Below are positions 39,087 through 47,799 of a stretch of 64,000 nt of DNA, in pieces. A model generated the notes under the pieces. The model searched no databases. It had not been told where the DNA came from and saw nothing but the letters and a program-made list of their open reading frames with translations. Each line of letters starts with the position of its first letter. The stretch's first letter is position 1. The position numbers and the translations under genes were made by a program. The stretch covers positions 4,181,501-4,245,500 of the forward strand of contig NZ_LZEU01000001.1 of the NCBI RefSeq assembly GCF_014490745.1, read 5' to 3'. This DNA comes from Pseudomonas alcaligenes. GTDB taxonomy: Bacteria > Pseudomonadota > Gammaproteobacteria > Pseudomonadales > Pseudomonadaceae.

Positions 39087-40451
39087 CTACTGCGTGCCTT
39101 TGCGGCGCAGGCTGGCCGGCGTCCAGTAGCTTTCCGGCGGCGGGGTGAGGAGGAACTGGCGCGGCGCCTTCTCGTTGTTGCGCAGGCCGATCACCGTGTA
39201 GCTGCGGGCGATCAGGTCGTGGAACACGATGTTCACCGGGGTGATCACCGGCACCTCGTAGGCATTCTTGGTGAAGGCCAGGTTGACGTGCCACAGCTCG
39301 CCACGGGCGTCGTAGTTCTCCACCATCAGGGCGTACCAGCTGTCCTCGTCGAGGTAGAAGCGGCGCTTGGCGTGCACATGGCGCTGACCCGGACGCAAGG
39401 TCGCCTCGACCACCCATACGCGGTGCATTTCCCAGCGGGTCAGGTCGCTGTTGAGGTGGCCCGGCTTGACCAGTTCCTCGACCTGCATGCCCGGCTTTTC
39501 CATGGCGTAGTTGTGGTACGGCACCAGCAGCTCCTGCTTGCCCACCAGCTTCCAGTCGTAGCGGTCGGTGGCGCCGTTGTACATGTCGGTGTCGTCGGCG
39601 TAGATGCCGTCGATCGGCGTGTCGTAGGCCAGGGTCGGCGCACGGCGCACGCGGCGCTGGCCGGGGTTGTAGATCCACGCCGAACGCGGCGCGGCGACCT
39701 GGTCGATGGTCTCCTGCACCAGCAGCGCACGACCGACATCGCGCGACGGCGGCAGCAGCTCGCTGGCGAAGTAGTAGAGGATGTTGTCCAGGCTGCCGGC
39801 GTCCTTCTTGCCGTTGTAGTAGTTGGACAGCAGCTGGATGTGCTCGCGCAGCAGCGAGTAGCTGCCGCTGGTGGTGACCTGGGCGGTGACCGCCACCTCG
39901 TCGATGTAGCGGCCCTGCCAGCGGGCGATATGGTTCCAGATCGCCTGGCGGCCATCGGCCGGGATCGGGAAGGGAATCCCCGCGTAGGCATTCACCAGGC
40001 CGTAGCCGGCGCCATCCAGCTCGGCCTTCTGCGCGTTGGCGGCGGTGTTCTGGTAGATGTCCTGCGGCGCGGCGAAGCTGCGGTGGCTGGGGTAGACCGG
40101 CACCTTGAAGGTCTGCGGGTAGGTTTTCAGCAGCGCCTTGACCCCCTCGCTGAGGTGCGCGGCATCGGCCTGCATGTTCTGCGCGTCGATCACCCGCAGC
40201 GGCTGCTCGCCGGCATAGGGGTCGACATGGAAGCTGCCCGGGCCGCCGTAGCCGGCCGGGGCCTGGGTCAGGCCGCCCGTCCACTCGGGAATGCCATTGG
40301 CGGCATCGCCCTGGCGCTCGGCGCCGAACGGCGTGAGGCTGCTGCCCAACTGGGCCGCCTGCTCGGCACTGACCTTGGCCTGGGCCGCCAACGGCAGCAG
40401 CAGGCCGAGGGAGAGCAGGACGGAACTGACACGCGAAGCTGTACTGATCAT
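39087..40451 (-). CDS. DUF1329 exported protein
   Basis: A 454-residue protein with a signal peptide (VLLSLGLLLPLAAQAKV). The DUF1329 family fold resembles LolB/LolA-like outer-membrane-associated half barrels. Visible: LGSSLTPFGAERQGDAANGIPEWTGG, YNPGQRRVRRAP, and DTPIDGIYADDTDMYNG. Together with DUF1302 it forms a conserved pair found near catabolic genes for hydrophobic compounds such as sterols and terpenoids. It starts 14 bp after the DUF1302 stop. Function not established. Confidence 0.9.
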   Translation of the reverse strand: MISTASRVSSVLLSLGLLLPLAAQAKVSAEQAAQLGSSLTPFGAERQGDAANGIPEWTGGLTQAPAGYGGPGSFHVDPYAGEQPLRVIDAQNMQADAAHLSEGVKALLKTYPQTFKVPVYPSHRSFAAPQDIYQNTAANAQKAELDGAGYGLVNAYAGIPFPIPADGRQAIWNHIARWQGRYIDEVAVTAQVTTSGSYSLLREHIQLLSNYYNGKKDAGSLDNILYYFASELLPPSRDVGRALLVQETIDQVAAPRSAWIYNPGQRRVRRAPTLAYDTPIDGIYADDTDMYNGATDRYDWKLVGKQELLVPYHNYAMEKPGMQVEELVKPGHLNSDLTRWEMHRVWVVEATLRPGQRHVHAKRRFYLDEDSWYALMVENYDARGELWHVNLAFTKNAYEVPVITPVNIVFHDLIARSYTVIGLRNNEKAPRQFLLTPPPESYWTPASLRRKGTQ

Positions 40452-40465
40452 GGTGATTCCTGCGC

Positions 40466-42268
40466 TCAGAAGGAGTAGGAGACGTTGAGGGCGACGTGGT
40501 CGCGGTCGATCAGCGCGTTGTCTTTACGCGCGCCCCAGAACGAGGTGTAACTGAGCTTGCCGGCCAGCTTCTGGCCGTACTTGCCGCCCAGCTCGACGGT
40601 GGCCGACTTGCGCCCCTGGATGAAGTTCTCGTTGAGCGCCGGCGAGGTGCCGGAAACATCCTGGCGGAAGGTGATGGCCGGCATCAGATCGAAGTTGGGC
40701 CGCACGTCCTGGTACAGGCCGGATAGGTTCACCGTGTAGCCCCAGGCGAAGGAGTCCAGGTAGGCGTAGTTGACCGTGTCCAGCAGGCTGCCGGGGATGT
40801 AGTTGAAGGCCGCTTCGGCCAGCACCATCAGGTCGTCCAGGCCGGCGGTGGGGCCGAAGGTGTGGATGGTCGAGACCGAGCCGGTATACAGCTCGTCGCG
40901 CTTGTACAGGTCGATGGCGCGCCGCGGGTCGTTGGCCGAACCGTCGCCGAACACGCCCAGGTCGATGCTGCCGCCGCTGGCCCCGCCGGTGGCCAGGGCG
41001 CCTTCGGCCAGCTGCTCCAGCTCGTAGGTCATCGCCGGCTCGATCGGCGCGTTGGGCCGGTAGGTCAGCTCGCCGGCCACGCTGGTGTCGCCGACCGTGC
41101 CGGACACGCTGAAGCCGAACAGGCGGATGTCCTCGGGGTAGATGAAGTCGTAGTAGGTGCTGTCGAGCAGGGCCAGGCCGTCGACCAGTGGCACCGAGGC
41201 CGGGTCGAGCGCCTTGGCCAGGCCGCACACATCACTGAAGCGCCCGCCGCTGCCGCCGCTGCAGCCGTAGGACTGGCCCTTCTGCACGCTGAGGAACGGC
41301 ACCTTGCTGTGGTAGTTGAGGTAGTAGAGGCTGAATTCGGTGTTGTTCCAGTCCTCGGCCAGGTAGCGCATGGCCACGCCGAACTGGCCGTCGTCGCGGG
41401 CATCGTGCTCGGTGCCGTAGCGCGCGCCGGCGACTATGCCGTCCTCGCCGTTGAGCCCCGGCACCAGCTCGGCCAGACTGCCCAGCTCGTTGCGCAGGTC
41501 GACCAGCACGCCGTTGCTGCCCTTGCCGAAGTAGTCCTGGTTGTTGAGGAAGGCACCGGTGGGAATCAGCTCGTGGCCCTTCCATTCCAGGCCGTAGAAA
41601 CCCTCGATATTGAGCTGGTCGGTGAGGCCGAACTGACCGGAGATCATGTTGGTCGGCAGCAGCGCGTCCTTGAAGCTGGCGTTGGGCAGCACCACCCGGC
41701 CGATGTCCACCGGGTTGATCACGTTGAGGCCGTCGGCGTAGTAGATGCCCTCGCCCCAGTTGATCACCTGGCGCCCCAGCCGCACGCTGACCGGGTGATC
41801 GCCGATGTAGCGGTTGGTGTAGAGGTAGGCATCGAGCAGGCGCGAACGGTGGCCGGCGCGGTTCTCCAGGTCGGAGGGGTAGCGCTCGTCGCTGTCGGTG
41901 TTGTGGGTGTCGAAGCCGTCGCCCGTGGGGTTGTGATCCATCAGCTGGGTGTCGTACCAGGCGGTACCCCGCATGAACAGGCCATCCTGCTCGGTGCGCA
42001 CATGCAGCTCGGAAGTCAGCTTGAACTCGTTGGAAACGAAGCCGCGGTCGTAGTACTCGCTGCCATCGTTGTTGTTGATGAAGACGTTCTGCCCACCGCT
42101 CTCGATGTGCTCAGGCGAGGTGGTGCGGTACACCGAGGTGTACTCGGCAACGCTCTCCAGCGAAGTGGTCAGGTTGGGCCCGGTATCGATCTGAAATGCC
42201 TGGGCCTGTTGCGCCCCCCACAATCCAATCCCTACTGCCAGCGCTATCTTGCTTTTGTTATGCGACAT
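40466..42268 (-). CDS. DUF1302 predicted outer-membrane protein
   Basis: A 600-residue protein with a signal peptide (KIALAVGIGLWGAQQAQA) and alternating beta-strand sequence with a terminal HVALNVSYSF strand ending in Phe, as in outer-membrane barrels. Motifs include FMRGTAWYD, VRLGRQVINWGEGIYYADGLNVINPVD and GQFGLTDQLNIEGFYGLEW. Barrel prediction plus pairing with DUF1329 suggests passage of a hydrophobic substrate. An in-frame extension upstream to 42694 runs into the TetR gene and is not coding. AGGGG lies about 8 nt before the ATG at 42268. Confidence 0.9.
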   Translation of the reverse strand: MSHNKSKIALAVGIGLWGAQQAQAFQIDTGPNLTTSLESVAEYTSVYRTTSPEHIESGGQNVFINNNDGSEYYDRGFVSNEFKLTSELHVRTEQDGLFMRGTAWYDTQLMDHNPTGDGFDTHNTDSDERYPSDLENRAGHRSRLLDAYLYTNRYIGDHPVSVRLGRQVINWGEGIYYADGLNVINPVDIGRVVLPNASFKDALLPTNMISGQFGLTDQLNIEGFYGLEWKGHELIPTGAFLNNQDYFGKGSNGVLVDLRNELGSLAELVPGLNGEDGIVAGARYGTEHDARDDGQFGVAMRYLAEDWNNTEFSLYYLNYHSKVPFLSVQKGQSYGCSGGSGGRFSDVCGLAKALDPASVPLVDGLALLDSTYYDFIYPEDIRLFGFSVSGTVGDTSVAGELTYRPNAPIEPAMTYELEQLAEGALATGGASGGSIDLGVFGDGSANDPRRAIDLYKRDELYTGSVSTIHTFGPTAGLDDLMVLAEAAFNYIPGSLLDTVNYAYLDSFAWGYTVNLSGLYQDVRPNFDLMPAITFRQDVSGTSPALNENFIQGRKSATVELGGKYGQKLAGKLSYTSFWGARKDNALIDRDHVALNVSYSF

Positions 42269-42411
42269 GCGGCTATCCCCTAGCGGTTCTGATGCGAAAC
42301 TAGCTGACTTGCGAAAACCTCCACGGGGCCGATCCGGACAAAAAACGGTGCCGAAAGGGCCCTTGAAACATTTCTGAACCATCGCCGCGCGTCCCACCGC
42401 GCGGCACTCCA

Positions 42412-43098
42412 CTACGCCTGCCGGGCAAAGGCCTCGAGGCTGCTGGCGTAGACGAACTGCAGGGTCTTTTTCAGCTGGCCTAGGGTGCGCGAGCGTTCCG
42501 GCTCGGGCAGCGACAGGGCCAGCTTGGTCACCGAGCTGCCGGCCTCGCACAGCAGCAGCGCCAGGCCGCGCACCTGCTCGGCATCGGCCTTGGGCTGGGC
42601 CGCGCGGATGGCGGTGGCCACCAGCTCGGCGGTGGCCAGGGTGTCGGCGCTGTTCAGCGCGCGCAGCTCGGGCGACGCGGCCACGCAGCCCCACACCTCG
42701 ACGAAGCCGGGATGGCTGACCTGGATATCCACCATCAGGTCGATAAGGCGCTCGATCATCGCCCCCGCCGCCGCACTGTCCGGCGCGCCGTCGATCTGCG
42801 CCAGGTCGGCCTGCAGGCGCTCGCCGACGCTGCCGGTATAGCGCTGCCAGACTTCCTGGACGATGGCCAGCTTGGTCGGGAAATACAGGTACAGCGAGGC
42901 GATCGGCAAGCCGACCTCGCGGGCAATTTCACGCATCGATACGGCTTCGTAGCCACGCGCAGCGATCAGGCCCAGGGCCACTTCGAGGATCGCCTCGAAG
43001 CGTGCCTGGCTGCGTTCCTGCTTCGGCTCGCGGCGCACTCGAGGCGTCGGCGGGGTGCTTGACAAAGTTTTGTTGGCCACAGCATTCTCGAAAAACAT
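42412..43098 (-). CDS. TetR/AcrR family transcriptional regulator
   Basis: A 228-residue regulator with an N-terminal TetR helix-turn-helix (RFEAILEVALGLIAARGYEAVSMREIAREVG, recognition helix LPIASLYLYFPTK, about residues 22-70) and a helical ligand domain. It probably controls the divergent kinase-aldolase genes, or the downstream DUF1302/1329 pair, and itself. The ATG at 43098 lies inside a palindrome and has a poor ribosome site. The GTG at 43080 (VANKTLSS) is a realistic alternative that would leave the operator outside the gene. Confidence 0.9.
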   Translation of the reverse strand: MFFENAVANKTLSSTPPTPRVRREPKQERSQARFEAILEVALGLIAARGYEAVSMREIAREVGLPIASLYLYFPTKLAIVQEVWQRYTGSVGERLQADLAQIDGAPDSAAAGAMIERLIDLMVDIQVSHPGFVEVWGCVAASPELRALNSADTLATAELVATAIRAAQPKADAEQVRGLALLLCEAGSSVTKLALSLPEPERSRTLGQLKKTLQFVYASSLEAFARQA

Positions 43099-43116
43099 GA
43101 GCAATGCTTATGTTTT
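43092..43116. promoter_or_regulatory. Putative TetR operator palindrome
   Basis: A 25-bp near-perfect palindrome with arms AAAACATGAGCA and TGCTTATGTTTT (one mismatch position), between the TetR gene and repeat E and the divergent kinase. Position and symmetry fit an autoregulatory TetR site. Confidence 0.6.
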
Positions 43117-43157
43117 AGCGTGACTCTCACGAAATGGGAAGAGGCCGATGACTGCGA

Positions 43158-43297
43158 GAACCTGTTTACGATTTTTTGAGCTAGAGGCAGGCAAGGCGAA
43201 ATTAGGCGAGGGCGCGGAGTTTACGGGCTGTAAATGAGCAGCCCGTGCCTGATTTCAACGCGGCATGACCGACGATCAAAAGATCGTAGACAGGTTC
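43158..43297 (+). repeat. Dispersed palindromic repeat, copy E
   Basis: The core is CGGAGTTTACGGGCTGTAAA. Ends GAACCTGTTTACGATTTTTT and AAAAGATCGTAGACAGGTTC are mutual inverted repeats. It occupies two thirds of the divergent region between the TetR gene and the kinase, and ends 13 bp before the kinase GTG. Confidence 0.85.
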
Positions 43298-43310
43298 TGA
43301 GGGGAAAACA

Positions 43311-44900
43311 GTGAGCCACGACGAACGCCTGGTACTGGCGGTAGACCTCGGCAGCTCCGGCTGCAAGACCGCCCTGGTCGGCCTCGACGGCCGGGTGCGC
43401 GCCTTCGCCTTTCGCCCGGTGGCCAGCCATGTGCTGCCCGGTGCCGGCGTCGAGCAGTGCCCGGAAGACTGGTGGCAGGCCTTCCTCGACAGTGCCGGCG
43501 AGGTGCTGCAGAGCAACCCGCAGGCTCGGCAAACGCTAGTTGCCATCGCCTGTTCCTGCCAGGGCGAAGGCACCCTGCCGGTGGATCGCGACGGCAACCC
43601 GCTGGCCCGTGCCCTGCTGTACATGGACATGCGCGGCCAGGCCGCCGTGCAGCGCCAGGTCGGCGGCAAGCTGCCGCGGGTGGCCGGCTACGACCCGCTG
43701 AAACTGTGGCGCTGGCTGCGTTTGACCGGCGGCGCGCCGGCACTGTCCGGCAAGGACACCTTCGGCCATATCGCGTTTATCCGCGAGGCGCTGCCCGAGC
43801 TGTACGGGCGCACCGCCAAGTTCCTCAACGTGCTCGACTTCATGAACCTGCGCCTGACCGGGCGCACCGTGGCCACCGTGGATTCGGCGCTGACCACCTG
43901 GGTCACCGACAACCGCGACCCGGCCCATATCCGCTACGACGACGGCCTGCTGCGCCTGGCCGGGCTGCAGCGCGAGCAGCTGCCGGAACTGGTGCGCTGC
44001 AGCGAGGTACTCGGCCCGCTGCGCCCGCTGGTGGCCGAGCAGCTCGGCCTGCCGGCCGGCATTCCGGTGGTCGCCGGCGCGGTGGACAACAGCGCCGCGG
44101 CGCTGGGCTCCGGCGCGGTGGCGGACAACGCCCTGCACCTGTACGTCGGCACCTCGTCCTGGGTCGGCGCCCACGTGGCGCAGAAGAAAACCGACCTGCG
44201 CCGGCAGATCGCCGCCGTGCCCTGCGCCCTGCCCGAGCGCTACCTGATGATGGTCATGCAGTCCGCCGCCGGGGCCAACCTGAGCTTCCTGCGCGACCGC
44301 ATCCTGTTTGCCAAGGACGCCCTGCTGCAGGACGAGGCGCGCCCGGATGTCTACCGCATCCTCGATGAGATCGCCGCCGGCGTGCCGGCCGGGGCCCGCG
44401 GCCTGCTCTACCTGCCCTGGCTGATGGGCGAGCGCAGCCCGGTGGACGACGCCAACCTGCGCGCCGGCCTGCTCAACCTGAGCCTGGAACACGCCCGCGA
44501 AGACATGGTGCGCGCCTTCCTCGAAGGGGTGGCGCTCAACACCCGCTGGATGATGGAAGCGGTCGAGGGTTTCCTCGGCACGCCGGCACGGGAAATCACC
44601 CTGGTCGGTGGTGGCGGCCAGTCCGATGTGTGGAGCCAGATCTTCGCCGACGCCCTGGGCATCACCGTGCACCAGCCGGAGCAGCCGATCCAGGCCAACG
44701 CCCGCGGCGCCGCCTTCCTCGCCGCAGTCGGCATCGGCGCCCTGGACTTCGCCGACATCCCGGCGCGGGTCGCCATCCGCCGCAGCTTCGAGCCCGGCGC
44801 CGGCAACCGCCAGCGCTACAGCGACAGTTACGCCACCTTCCGCGCCGCCCACCAGGCGCTGGCGCCGTTCTACGCCAAACTCCACGGAGCCCGTTCATGA
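43311..44900 (+). CDS. FGGY-family carbohydrate kinase (xylulokinase-like)
   Basis: A 529-residue ASKHA-fold kinase with phosphate-1 motif LAVDLGSSGCKTAL, a central HLYVGTSSW region and the adenosine motif TLVGGGGQSDVWSQIFADAL. It phosphorylates a sugar, ketose or polyol; class II aldolase linkage suggests the product is then cleaved or epimerised. The GTG start has GAGGGG about 7 nt upstream, directly after repeat E. The stop overlaps the aldolase start (ATGA). The substrate cannot be named from sequence. Confidence 0.88.
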   Translation: MSHDERLVLAVDLGSSGCKTALVGLDGRVRAFAFRPVASHVLPGAGVEQCPEDWWQAFLDSAGEVLQSNPQARQTLVAIACSCQGEGTLPVDRDGNPLARALLYMDMRGQAAVQRQVGGKLPRVAGYDPLKLWRWLRLTGGAPALSGKDTFGHIAFIREALPELYGRTAKFLNVLDFMNLRLTGRTVATVDSALTTWVTDNRDPAHIRYDDGLLRLAGLQREQLPELVRCSEVLGPLRPLVAEQLGLPAGIPVVAGAVDNSAAALGSGAVADNALHLYVGTSSWVGAHVAQKKTDLRRQIAAVPCALPERYLMMVMQSAAGANLSFLRDRILFAKDALLQDEARPDVYRILDEIAAGVPAGARGLLYLPWLMGERSPVDDANLRAGLLNLSLEHAREDMVRAFLEGVALNTRWMMEAVEGFLGTPAREITLVGGGGQSDVWSQIFADALGITVHQPEQPIQANARGAAFLAAVGIGALDFADIPARVAIRRSFEPGAGNRQRYSDSYATFRAAHQALAPFYAKLHGARS

Positions 44901-45526
44901 GCCTCGAACAACAGGCCCGCGAGGCCGTGGTGCGCACTGCCGTACAACTGGCCGACCAGGGCTTTCTCGCCGGGGTCGGCGGCAACCTGGCACTGCGCAT
45001 CGATGCCGAACGCTTCGCCGTCACCCCCTCGGCCAGCGACTACTACGCGATGAGCGCAGACGACATCTGCGTGCTGCGCCTGGACAGCCTCGAACAGCTT
45101 TCCGGCCACGGCAAACCCTCGGTGGAAAGCGGTCTGCATGCCCGCGTGCTGCAGGCTCGCCCGGACTGCTGGGCCAGCGTGCACACCCACCAGCCGGTGG
45201 CCAGCGCCTTCACCCTGCTCGACCGGCCGTTGCCGGTGTACAGCGCCGAGGCCCGCCAGCTGATCGGCGGTGAGGTACCGATGTGCGCCTATGCACCCTC
45301 CGGCACCCGCTGGCTGGCCGCCAACGTCGGCAAGCAGGTACGCCCCGAACTGAACGCCTACCTGATGCGCAACCACGGTGCCGTATGCCTCGGCGCCACC
45401 CTCGCAGACGCCTGTCGGGTGGTCGAGCTGCTGGAACAGGAAGCCGTGCGCTGGTTCCGTCAGGCACTCGCCGCCGAGCCGGACAACCTGCTCTACCAGC
45501 ACACCCTTGCCGCCCTGAATGCCTAA
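44897..45526 (+). CDS. Class II aldolase/adducin family protein
   Basis: A 209-residue zinc-dependent aldolase or epimerase of the L-fuculose-phosphate aldolase fold. The zinc histidines are in SVHTHQPVAS and a further His in RNHGAVCLG; the N-terminal GVGGNLALRID and a conserved EARQLIGGEVP region are present. It presumably acts on the kinase product. Translation is coupled to the kinase. The start ATG at 44897 fits the family length. Confidence 0.9.
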   Translation: MSLEQQAREAVVRTAVQLADQGFLAGVGGNLALRIDAERFAVTPSASDYYAMSADDICVLRLDSLEQLSGHGKPSVESGLHARVLQARPDCWASVHTHQPVASAFTLLDRPLPVYSAEARQLIGGEVPMCAYAPSGTRWLAANVGKQVRPELNAYLMRNHGAVCLGATLADACRVVELLEQEAVRWFRQALAAEPDNLLYQHTLAALNA

Positions 45527-45540
45527 GAAGAGAGCCCGCC

Positions 45541-47004
45541 ATGAACGCCTCCACCCAGCCTGACCCACAGACCTCCGGGATTTCCCACTGGCCGGATACC
45601 GCTGCCATCGACGCGCGCCTCAAGGCGCTGATCAAGCAGCCGATCCGACCGATCCGCCGCGAACACATGGACAAGGTGCTCGGCTACTTCGAGCAGCACT
45701 GCCAAGGCTCCAAACGCCTGGCGGAAAAGGCCGGCGCGGTGATCCCCGGCGGCGTGCAGCACAACCTGGCATTCAACTACCCCTTCCCGCTGGCCATGAG
45801 TCAGGCACAAGGCGCGCATCTGCAGGACGTCGACGGCAACCGCTACATCGACTTCCTCCAGGCCGGCGGGCCGACCCTGCTCGGCAGCAATGACCCGATC
45901 GTGCAGGAGAAGGTGATCGAGAGCCTGCGCGAATGCGGCCCGGTCACCGGCCTGCTGCACGAGTACGAGGTCAAGCTGGCCGAGCTGGTCTGTCGCCTGG
46001 TGCCCTCGGTGGAGATGTTCCGCATGCTCGCCTCCGGCACCGAATCGGTGATGGGCGCCATCCGCCTGGCCCGCGCCTACACCGGCAAGAAATGGGTGAT
46101 CAAGATCGGCGGCGCCTACCACGGCTGGAGCGACCAGCTGGTGTACGGCATGCGCATCCCCGGCACCGGCCGGCGCGAGGCGGTGGGCATTCCGCGCGGC
46201 GCCACCAGCCACACCCAGGAAAGCTTCCCCAACGACCTGGCTGCCATTCGCCGGCGCCTGCAGCTCAACCGCCTGCGCGGTGGCACCGCGGCGATCATCG
46301 TCGAGCCGCTCGGCCCGGAAAGCGGCACCCGCCCGGCGCACCAGGAGTTCAACGCCAACCTGCGCAAGCTGTGCGACGAGTTCGGCGCACTGCTGATCTT
46401 CGATGAAGTGGTCAGCGGTTTCCGCGTCGGCCTGGCCGGCGCCCAGGGCTACTTCAACGTGCAGCCCGACCTGACCATCTTCGGCAAGTGCCTGACCGGC
46501 GGCTACCCGATGGCCGGCGGCATCGGCGGCCGCCGCGAGGTGATGATGCTGCTGGCCGGCGGCATCGGCGGCAAGCAGACCAAGCGCGCCTTCGTCGGCG
46601 GCACCCTGACCGCCAACCCGCTGTCCTGCGTGGCCGGCTACCACAGCCTGATGGAGATCGAACGGCGCAACGCCCCGGCCATCGCCGGCCGCGCCGGCGA
46701 CCGTCTGACCACCGGCCTGGCCGCCATCATCGAACGCCGCGGCCTGCCCTACGTGGTCTACAACCAGGGCTCGGTGGTGCACCTGCAGACCTCCGGCGTG
46801 CTGCTGCTCAACGTGCGCAACCCGATCCAGCTGCTGCGCGAGGTCAACCCGCGCAAGCACATGATGGAAGAGATGGGCGCCGCCTACATGGCCCACGGCC
46901 TGGTGACCCTGGCCGGCAGCCGCATGTACACCAGCGCCGCCGACACCGACGCGATCATCGACGAGGCGCTGAACCGCTTCGACGACGTATTCGGGCTGGT
47001 CTGA
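45541..47004 (+). CDS. Class III aminotransferase (glutamate-1-semialdehyde-aminomutase-like)
   Basis: A 487-residue PLP fold-type I enzyme. Motifs: VIPGGVQHNLAFNYPFP, a GTE segment in ASGTESVMGAIRLARAYTGK, IFDEVVSGFR, and the Schiff-base Lys316 in FGKCLTGGYPMAGG. It is longer than HemL (about 430), has an extra N-terminal segment, and sits in a catabolic-looking cluster, so it is not taken to be the housekeeping HemL. It should transaminate an amine or amino aldehyde. It lies 14 bp after the aldolase, in the same operon. Confidence 0.88.
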   Translation: MNASTQPDPQTSGISHWPDTAAIDARLKALIKQPIRPIRREHMDKVLGYFEQHCQGSKRLAEKAGAVIPGGVQHNLAFNYPFPLAMSQAQGAHLQDVDGNRYIDFLQAGGPTLLGSNDPIVQEKVIESLRECGPVTGLLHEYEVKLAELVCRLVPSVEMFRMLASGTESVMGAIRLARAYTGKKWVIKIGGAYHGWSDQLVYGMRIPGTGRREAVGIPRGATSHTQESFPNDLAAIRRRLQLNRLRGGTAAIIVEPLGPESGTRPAHQEFNANLRKLCDEFGALLIFDEVVSGFRVGLAGAQGYFNVQPDLTIFGKCLTGGYPMAGGIGGRREVMMLLAGGIGGKQTKRAFVGGTLTANPLSCVAGYHSLMEIERRNAPAIAGRAGDRLTTGLAAIIERRGLPYVVYNQGSVVHLQTSGVLLLNVRNPIQLLREVNPRKHMMEEMGAAYMAHGLVTLAGSRMYTSAADTDAIIDEALNRFDDVFGLV

Positions 47005-47006
47005 AC

Positions 47007-47618
47007 ATGCACGAGGAACTGCTCCAGGCCGGCACCCGGCTGGCCACCAAGGGCTTCCTGCATGGCGCCGCCGACGGCCTCTCGCTGCTGCTGCCGGGCA
47101 GCGGGTGCATGCTCCTGCTCGGCCACGACCAGGCGCCGCGCGAAGTTGCGCTGGATCAGCCGGACAGCCTGCTGGCCGCCCTGCACGCGCAGGTCTACCA
47201 GTTGCGCCACGACGCCGGCGCGGTGGCCAGCCTCAGCCCGCGCTGGAGCCTGCTGCTCGGCGAGCTGAACGAGGCCATGCCCACGGTGTTCGACGAACAG
47301 GCGCGGCATATCGGCCGCTCCTGGGCGCCAGCCAGTTCCCGCCAGTTGCCGGCAGTGCTGGCCGGCGGCGGCAATGCCGGGCTGGTCGACGGCCACCTGC
47401 TGAGCATCGGCGTCACGCGCAACCGCATGCTGTTCAACGCCGAGCTGTTCGAGAAGTGCGCCATGGCCTATGTGCTGGCGCGCCAGGGCGGCGGCAAGGT
47501 CAGCCGGGTGCCCTGGTGGGTGCGCCTGATCGCCGGGCGCCGCCTGCTCCAGGACGAGGCCCGCGCCGCCGCCAGCCATGCCGCCGGCGAGCACGCCGCG
47601 GAGCTCGGAGCCTATTGA
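47007..47618 (+). CDS. Degenerate class II aldolase paralogue
   Basis: A 203-residue protein that co-aligns by eye with the intact aldolase at 44897 (LLQAGTRLATKGFLHGAADG against VRTAVQLADQGFLAGVGGN; FDEQARHIG against SAEARQLIG). However, the zinc motif VHTH is replaced by ASLSP, and NHG by a sequence without the matching His. No metal site is left, so it is probably non-catalytic and may be a partner or regulatory subunit. It starts 2 bp after the aminotransferase stop, and the frame is intact, so it is kept by selection or recently lost. Confidence 0.72.
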   Translation: MHEELLQAGTRLATKGFLHGAADGLSLLLPGSGCMLLLGHDQAPREVALDQPDSLLAALHAQVYQLRHDAGAVASLSPRWSLLLGELNEAMPTVFDEQARHIGRSWAPASSRQLPAVLAGGGNAGLVDGHLLSIGVTRNRMLFNAELFEKCAMAYVLARQGGGKVSRVPWWVRLIAGRRLLQDEARAAASHAAGEHAAELGAY

Positions 47619-47679
47619 GCAGGGCGGGGGCAACCCGCGTTAACCACAGCCTTATGCACGCGGGCTGCACCCGCCCTAC
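47619..47679. repeat. GTAGGGCGGGTG-type palindrome
   Basis: Arms of about 20 bp, AGGGCGGGGGCAACCCGCGT at 47621-47640 against ACGCGGGCTGCACCCGCCCT at 47658-47677, with two or three mismatches. It begins right after the paralogue stop and may end the kinase operon transcript. Confidence 0.65.
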
Positions 47680-47799
47680 GCGATCTCTGGCGCCACTCCA
47701 CACGCTCGTGCTAACTATGCCAGCGGCGCCCAGCGAGGCGCCGCATAACAACAAGAACCAGGCGGCAGACGCCAGCGACCTCCTGCCAGGAGCGTACCC

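Noticed and set aside
42269..42694. N-terminal extension of the DUF1302 frame by 142 codons
   Set aside because: It overlaps the TetR coding region and would bury the signal peptide; the ATG at 42268 has its own ribosome site.
45541..47004. Housekeeping hemL (glutamate-1-semialdehyde aminomutase)
   Set aside because: The protein is about 55 residues longer than HemL, has a divergent active-site neighbourhood and is embedded in a kinase/aldolase operon with no haem genes.
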